From positions 1-36,964 of the forward strand of contig JABDFB010000009.1 in NCBI GenBank assembly GCA_013286765.1: DNA of 36,964 nucleotides. The letters run 5' to 3'. The position numbers were made by a program, and so were the translations under genes. Positions 33,300-36,964 of the stretch are shown one piece after another. Origin of the DNA: Deltaproteobacteria bacterium. GTDB taxonomy: Bacteria; Bdellovibrionota; UBA1018. The notes under the pieces were generated by a model. It saw only the letters and a program-made list of their open reading frames with translations, was not told the DNA's origin and searched no databases. How positions within the stretch are numbered: the stretch's first letter is position 1; every line of letters begins with the position of its first letter.

Positions 33300-35171
33300 T
33301 CAATACCCTAGTCTCTCGCTGCGTTTCACACTTCGGAGATTCTGCGCGAGGACTTTTTTTCGGAGTCGAATCGATTTAGGAGTAACTTCAATCCATTCAT
33401 CTTCGTCAATCCATTCGATACACTGTTCCAGCGACATTTTTTTAATTCCGGCGAGAGTAACTAGAACCTCCGCATGAGCAGCGCGGATATTTGTCAGTTT
33501 CTTTTCTTTGCAGGGATTGACGTTGAGATCATTTTCTTTGTTATATTCGCCGATAATCATGCCTTCGTAGACAGGCACGCCGGGGCCAACAAACAAAACA
33601 CCACGATCTTCGAGGCCGAGTAGTCCGTACTCGACCGTATCGCCTGAACGGTCAGATATCAGGGCGCCACTGGTGCGGTGCGGGAGTTCTCCCTTGTGTG
33701 GACCATAGTGAAGAAAGTAAGTGCTAAAAAGACCTTCGCCACGAGTGGCTGTCAAATACTTCGAGCGCATTCCTAGAAGTCCACGTGTAGGAATATCGAA
33801 TTCCAATCGGACTCGCTTGTTGCCGTGGCTGGATCCGCCTTCGTATTTGGTCATGATGCCTTTTCGCCCCTGAAACATGGCAGTGACGTCGCCGACTGCT
33901 GATTCCGGGAGGTCGAGAACAGCTCTCTCGATGGGTTCGAGAACATTTCCACCTTCATCGTTCTTGTACAAAACGAGAGGTTTTCCAACCATGAATTCGA
34001 AGCCTTCTCGGCGCATTTGTTCGATTAAAATTCCAAACTGCAATTCACCACGACCGAGCACACGAAACTGATCGTTACTTTCTGTTTCTTCTAGCCGAAG
34101 TGCAACGTTATGACGGACTTCTCTCAGCAATCGGTCTCTGAGTTTTCTGGACTGAATTGCTTCCCCTTCTTTTCCCATGAGAGGCGAGGCATTCACGGCA
34201 AAAATCATCCCAAGAGTGGGTTTTTCTACGACGATTCGTGGAAGGGCTTCCTGAGTATCGGCACTGACCAACGTATCGCCAATTTCGACAGATTCATTAC
34301 CAGCGATAACACCGATATCGCCCGAGAAAAGTTCAGGAACTTCTGCTTGGCTCAATCCATCAAAAGTATATAATTGCGTGACAGTAAAGGATTCTTCTTT
34401 GGGTTTTCCTTCGAAATCAATCCCTTTTCGAATAATCCGTTGCCCTTTCTTAAGAACCCCGGAGGTCACTCGTCCAATCGCAAGTCGTCCCACATAATCA
34501 GAATAGGAAAGATTTGAAATCAAAATTTGCACATTCTCGCTAGGAATGACTTTGGGTCGAGAAACGTAATTCAGGATAGTTTCGAAGAGCGGTTGTAGCG
34601 AACCCTTTTTTTCGCCCGATAGGTAACTTGGAACTTCCTTCCGATCCAGCGTACACCAGCCTTGTCTAGCGCAGGTATAGACGATTGGAAATGCCGCTTG
34701 TTCGTCAGAAGCACCTAAATCCACAAATAAATCAAATGCGTGATTAACGACTTCTTCAATGCGGGCGTCGGGTCTATCCACTTTATTGATAACTAGAATA
34801 ACTTTCAGTCCCTGAGAGATTGCTTTTTGTAAAACAAATCTTGTTTGAGGAAGTGGTCCTTCTGCCGCATCAACGAGAAGCAATGCACCGTCTGCCATGC
34901 CAATAATTCGTTCCACCTCACCACCAAAGTCGGCGTGGCCCGGGGTATCGATAATATTGATTTTGGTATCTTTAAATATGACGGATGTATTCTTCGCAAG
35001 AATGGTGATCCCACGCTCTCGTTCGAGATCCATGGAATCCATCACGCGCTCACCCACCGTCTGGTGTTGCTTAAATGTGCCCGCTTGCCTCAGAAGAAAA
35101 TCAACAAGAGTTGTTTTACCGTGGTCGACGTGGGCAATAATACAGATATTTCTTAAATTTGGAGAATTCAT
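33300..35171 (-). CDS. typA: Ribosome-associated GTPase BipA/TypA
   Basis: Translation-factor-family GTPase that binds the ribosome and helps 50S assembly and stress adaptation (known from E. coli). G motifs are AHVDHGKT (13-20), RGIT (53-56), DTPGH (75-79) and NKVD (129-132). The EF-G-like domains III and V follow, and the BipA-specific C-terminal domain holds motifs such as TRGLLGMRSKYLTATRGEG. 623 aa against 607 in E. coli; the extra length is at the basic C-terminus (LRKKVLAQNLRSVKRSERLGY region). The ATG at 35171 matches the family N-terminus; no strong Shine-Dalgarno is seen. It stands alone, 93 bp upstream of the RCC1 array's first promoter-like palindrome region and 176 bp downstream of pntB, same strand. 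Confidence 0.97.
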   Translation of the reverse strand: MNSPNLRNICIIAHVDHGKTTLVDFLLRQAGTFKQHQTVGERVMDSMDLERERGITILAKNTSVIFKDTKINIIDTPGHADFGGEVERIIGMADGALLLVDAAEGPLPQTRFVLQKAISQGLKVILVINKVDRPDARIEEVVNHAFDLFVDLGASDEQAAFPIVYTCARQGWCTLDRKEVPSYLSGEKKGSLQPLFETILNYVSRPKVIPSENVQILISNLSYSDYVGRLAIGRVTSGVLKKGQRIIRKGIDFEGKPKEESFTVTQLYTFDGLSQAEVPELFSGDIGVIAGNESVEIGDTLVSADTQEALPRIVVEKPTLGMIFAVNASPLMGKEGEAIQSRKLRDRLLREVRHNVALRLEETESNDQFRVLGRGELQFGILIEQMRREGFEFMVGKPLVLYKNDEGGNVLEPIERAVLDLPESAVGDVTAMFQGRKGIMTKYEGGSSHGNKRVRLEFDIPTRGLLGMRSKYLTATRGEGLFSTYFLHYGPHKGELPHRTSGALISDRSGDTVEYGLLGLEDRGVLFVGPGVPVYEGMIIGEYNKENDLNVNPCKEKKLTNIRAAHAEVLVTLAGIKKMSLEQCIEWIDEDEWIEVTPKSIRLRKKVLAQNLRSVKRSERLGY

Positions 35172-35347
35172 TTTATTTATTTCGATTTTCTATTTTTATT
35201 TCGGTTTTGGTTTTGTTCGCGTGCTGGTCTCAGTACGATAGTCGGACTTTAACTCCTTAACGCATCGAATTTCGGGCTGCCGCCAGCCGAGCTGCCACTA
35301 GCATAAGGAAGGCATCTCATAAAGAAACTCAAACATTCATCGAATAC

Positions 35348-36739
35348 CTATCCTTCTTTTAAAGATGCTAGGATCGCTTCACAGGTCGCCTTGGCATCGC
35401 CAAATACTAATGAGCAGTTTGGGTAGTAAAACAAGGCATTATCTACCCCAGAATACCCTGCCTTCATCGACCGCTTACTTACAAGAACATGTTTTGCTTT
35501 ATAAGCGTCCAAAATAGGCATCCCGTACAGGGGACTTGTTTTATCCGTTTTTGCTGCTGGATTAATAACATCGTTGGCGCCGACAATCAATGCTACATCG
35601 ACGGAAGAGAATTCGGCGTTAATTTCGTCCATTTCGAATACGGAATCATAGGGAATTTCTGATTCGGCAAGTAATACGTTCATATGTCCGGGCATTCGGC
35701 CAGCGACCGGATGAATGGCAAATTTGACTTCGACGCCTTTTTCGCTGAGCAGATCGAAAAGCTCCCGAATAGCGTGCTGTGCTTGGGCAACTGCCATTCC
35801 GTAACCAGGAATTATAATGACTTTAGTGGAATTGCCCAGCAGGAAGGCAACATCCTCTACAGAAACAGCCTTCACACCTTTGCTGGCAGCTTGGCTTGCG
35901 GTTGAATCAGCACTTTGTTCTGAACCGGCACCACCAAAAATGACGCTCAGAAAAGAGCGATTCATTGCTTTACACATTACATATGAAAGAATCGCACCGC
36001 TACTTCCAACGAGAGCACCGGTTGTGATCAACAGTTGATTCTGCAAAATAAATCCAGTCGCGGAAGCGGCCCATCCTGAATAAGAATTCAGCATAGAAAC
36101 GACGACGGGCATGTCGGCCCCCCCGATAGGCAGCACAAGCAACAAGCCCAGAATCAGCGCCAGTCCTGTCAGAATAAGAAAAGAAGTCAGGCTGTTTTCA
36201 ACAACAAAATGAGCAGTGAGACCTACCATGGACAACGCGATGAGCAAATTCAGAATTTTTTGCCCCGCGAAAATCAGGGGATTCGATTTCAGTAATTCTT
36301 GTAATTTTCCGAAAGCAACGAGTGAACCGGTGAACGTTACAGCGCCAATTAAGCTTCCTAATGCCAATTCGACTTTTGAAACCGCTGTGAGATGTCCTGT
36401 CGAATCGTGAGACAAATACGTCCCGAAAGCGACTAAGACAGCCGAAAGGCCGACAAAGCTATGTAGCGCTGCTACCAGCTGAGGCATGGCCGTCATACTG
36501 ATCTTGAGCGCTACGACAGTTCCGATCAGAGCGCCAAGTCCTAAACCTGCGACAATCCAGGTATAATTTTTGACTTCCGGGTTCATCAGAGTGGCGACCA
36601 CGGCAATTGCCATACCAACCATGGCAAAAGTATTGCCGCGCAAAGCGGTCTTAGGGGAGCTCAGGCCTTTGAGACCGAAGATAAACAGAATCGTCGCTAT
36701 TAAGTAAACAACCGCAAAAAAATCAGGGCTTAAATCCAT
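35348..36739 (-). CDS. pntB: NAD(P) transhydrogenase beta subunit
   Basis: Inner-membrane subunit of the proton-translocating transhydrogenase, which drives NADP+ reduction by NADH with the proton gradient. 463 aa, the usual length. The first about 260 residues are membrane helices (for example FGLKGLSSPKTALRGN and LVLPIGGADMPVVVSMLNSY). The C-terminal NADP-binding domain III has PGYGMAVAQAQ, HPVAGRMPGHMNVLLAE, VGANDVINPAA and SMKAGYSGVDN. AGAGAA lies a few bases before the ATG at 36739. It follows the alpha-subunit gene end after 55 bp, the standard operon order. Confidence 0.97.
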   Translation of the reverse strand: MDLSPDFFAVVYLIATILFIFGLKGLSSPKTALRGNTFAMVGMAIAVVATLMNPEVKNYTWIVAGLGLGALIGTVVALKISMTAMPQLVAALHSFVGLSAVLVAFGTYLSHDSTGHLTAVSKVELALGSLIGAVTFTGSLVAFGKLQELLKSNPLIFAGQKILNLLIALSMVGLTAHFVVENSLTSFLILTGLALILGLLLVLPIGGADMPVVVSMLNSYSGWAASATGFILQNQLLITTGALVGSSGAILSYVMCKAMNRSFLSVIFGGAGSEQSADSTASQAASKGVKAVSVEDVAFLLGNSTKVIIIPGYGMAVAQAQHAIRELFDLLSEKGVEVKFAIHPVAGRMPGHMNVLLAESEIPYDSVFEMDEINAEFSSVDVALIVGANDVINPAAKTDKTSPLYGMPILDAYKAKHVLVSKRSMKAGYSGVDNALFYYPNCSLVFGDAKATCEAILASLKEG

Positions 36740-36794
36740 ATCGTTTCTCTATTAGTCATCTATTAACTGAATTTTCTTTTATTTTATTTAACTT

Positions 36795-36964
36795 CTACTT
36801 TTTCTTTTTAAACATCGCCAGCATTCGATTCGTAACAACAAACCCGCCAAAAATATTAATCGACGCCAGGAGCACTGCAAAAAAACCGATAAACGGGACC
36901 CAACTCTGAGTCTCTCCGCCGCCAGATCCGGCCACTAAAATCGCACCTACTACAACAATAGCAC
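36795..36964 (-). CDS. pntA: NAD(P) transhydrogenase alpha subunit, C-terminal part (partial)
   Basis: Only the last 55 codons plus the stop (TAG at 36797-36795) are in the window; the gene runs in from the right edge. The translated end has membrane-segment residues ([20 protein letters not shown]) followed by [14 protein letters not shown], the recognisable C-terminus of PntA or of the separate membrane subunit PntA2/PntAB. Whether alpha is one protein or split cannot be seen here. Upstream partner of pntB, with 55 bp between. The region is too short for a standard ORF cutoff but is clear by motif. Confidence 0.88.
   Translation of the reverse strand, partial: AIVVVGAILVAGSGGGETQSWVPFIGFFAVLLASINIFGGFVVTNRMLAMFKKKK

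Overview
The window comes from a Gram-negative bacterium. It carries a TolC/RND efflux pair, several Sec-type and lipoprotein signal peptides, a two-gene proton-translocating transhydrogenase, a FtsB/DivIC-like protein encoded just after enolase, and an Nfu protein with a separate N-terminal domain. Base composition is moderate, with AT-rich intergenic regions. The gene mix (EttA, BipA, Nfu, M48 lipoprotein, many exported orphan proteins) would fit the Bdellovibrionota/Oligoflexia or another former deltaproteobacterial lineage. That placement is inference; no rRNA or other marker is present.

Layout. Positions 1-2512 (minus) hold most of a large, unrecognised exported protein made of five degenerate repeats separated by charged linkers; its C-terminus lies outside the window. 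Positions 2.9-6.3 kb hold a three-His-box membrane desaturase, a small exported protein and the ribosome-associated ABC-F ATPase EttA. Divergent from EttA is an operon of an outer-membrane TolC-like channel and an HAE1-type RND permease (6.4-11.2 kb) with no adaptor gene. Next comes a minus-strand group (15.5 to 11.2 kb): a CrtISO/retinol-saturase-like flavoenzyme, an exported GT11 fucosyltransferase-like protein and a Tat-exported carotenoid oxygenase. This looks like an apocarotenoid-processing group. Positions 15.8-22.8 kb are mixed: an exported orphan, an M48 metalloprotease lipoprotein, Nfu, another exported orphan, a PEBP-family protein, a 164-bp almost fully self-pairing inverted repeat, enolase with a translationally coupled FtsB/DivIC-like gene, a cold-shock protein and an App1-type HAD phosphatase.

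The most distinctive region is 22.9-33.2 kb: six consecutive minus-strand genes, each encoding a lipoprotein with a low-complexity linker and a predicted seven-bladed RCC1-type beta-propeller. Linkers differ in composition (Pro/Thr-rich, Asn/Gly-rich, Ser/Gly/Asp-rich, or Pro-rich and encoded by a 27-bp tandem repeat). Two neighbours (26099-27508 and 27700-29076) are a clear duplication: they share leader, linker and terminator type. Several members have their own promoter-like sequences, two of them with inverted repeats in the promoter spacer, so the array may be individually regulated. The window closes with BipA/TypA and pntB, plus the 3' end of the transhydrogenase alpha-subunit gene.

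No rRNA, tRNA, CRISPR array, transposase or integrase was found. Promoter and terminator calls rest on reading by eye only.
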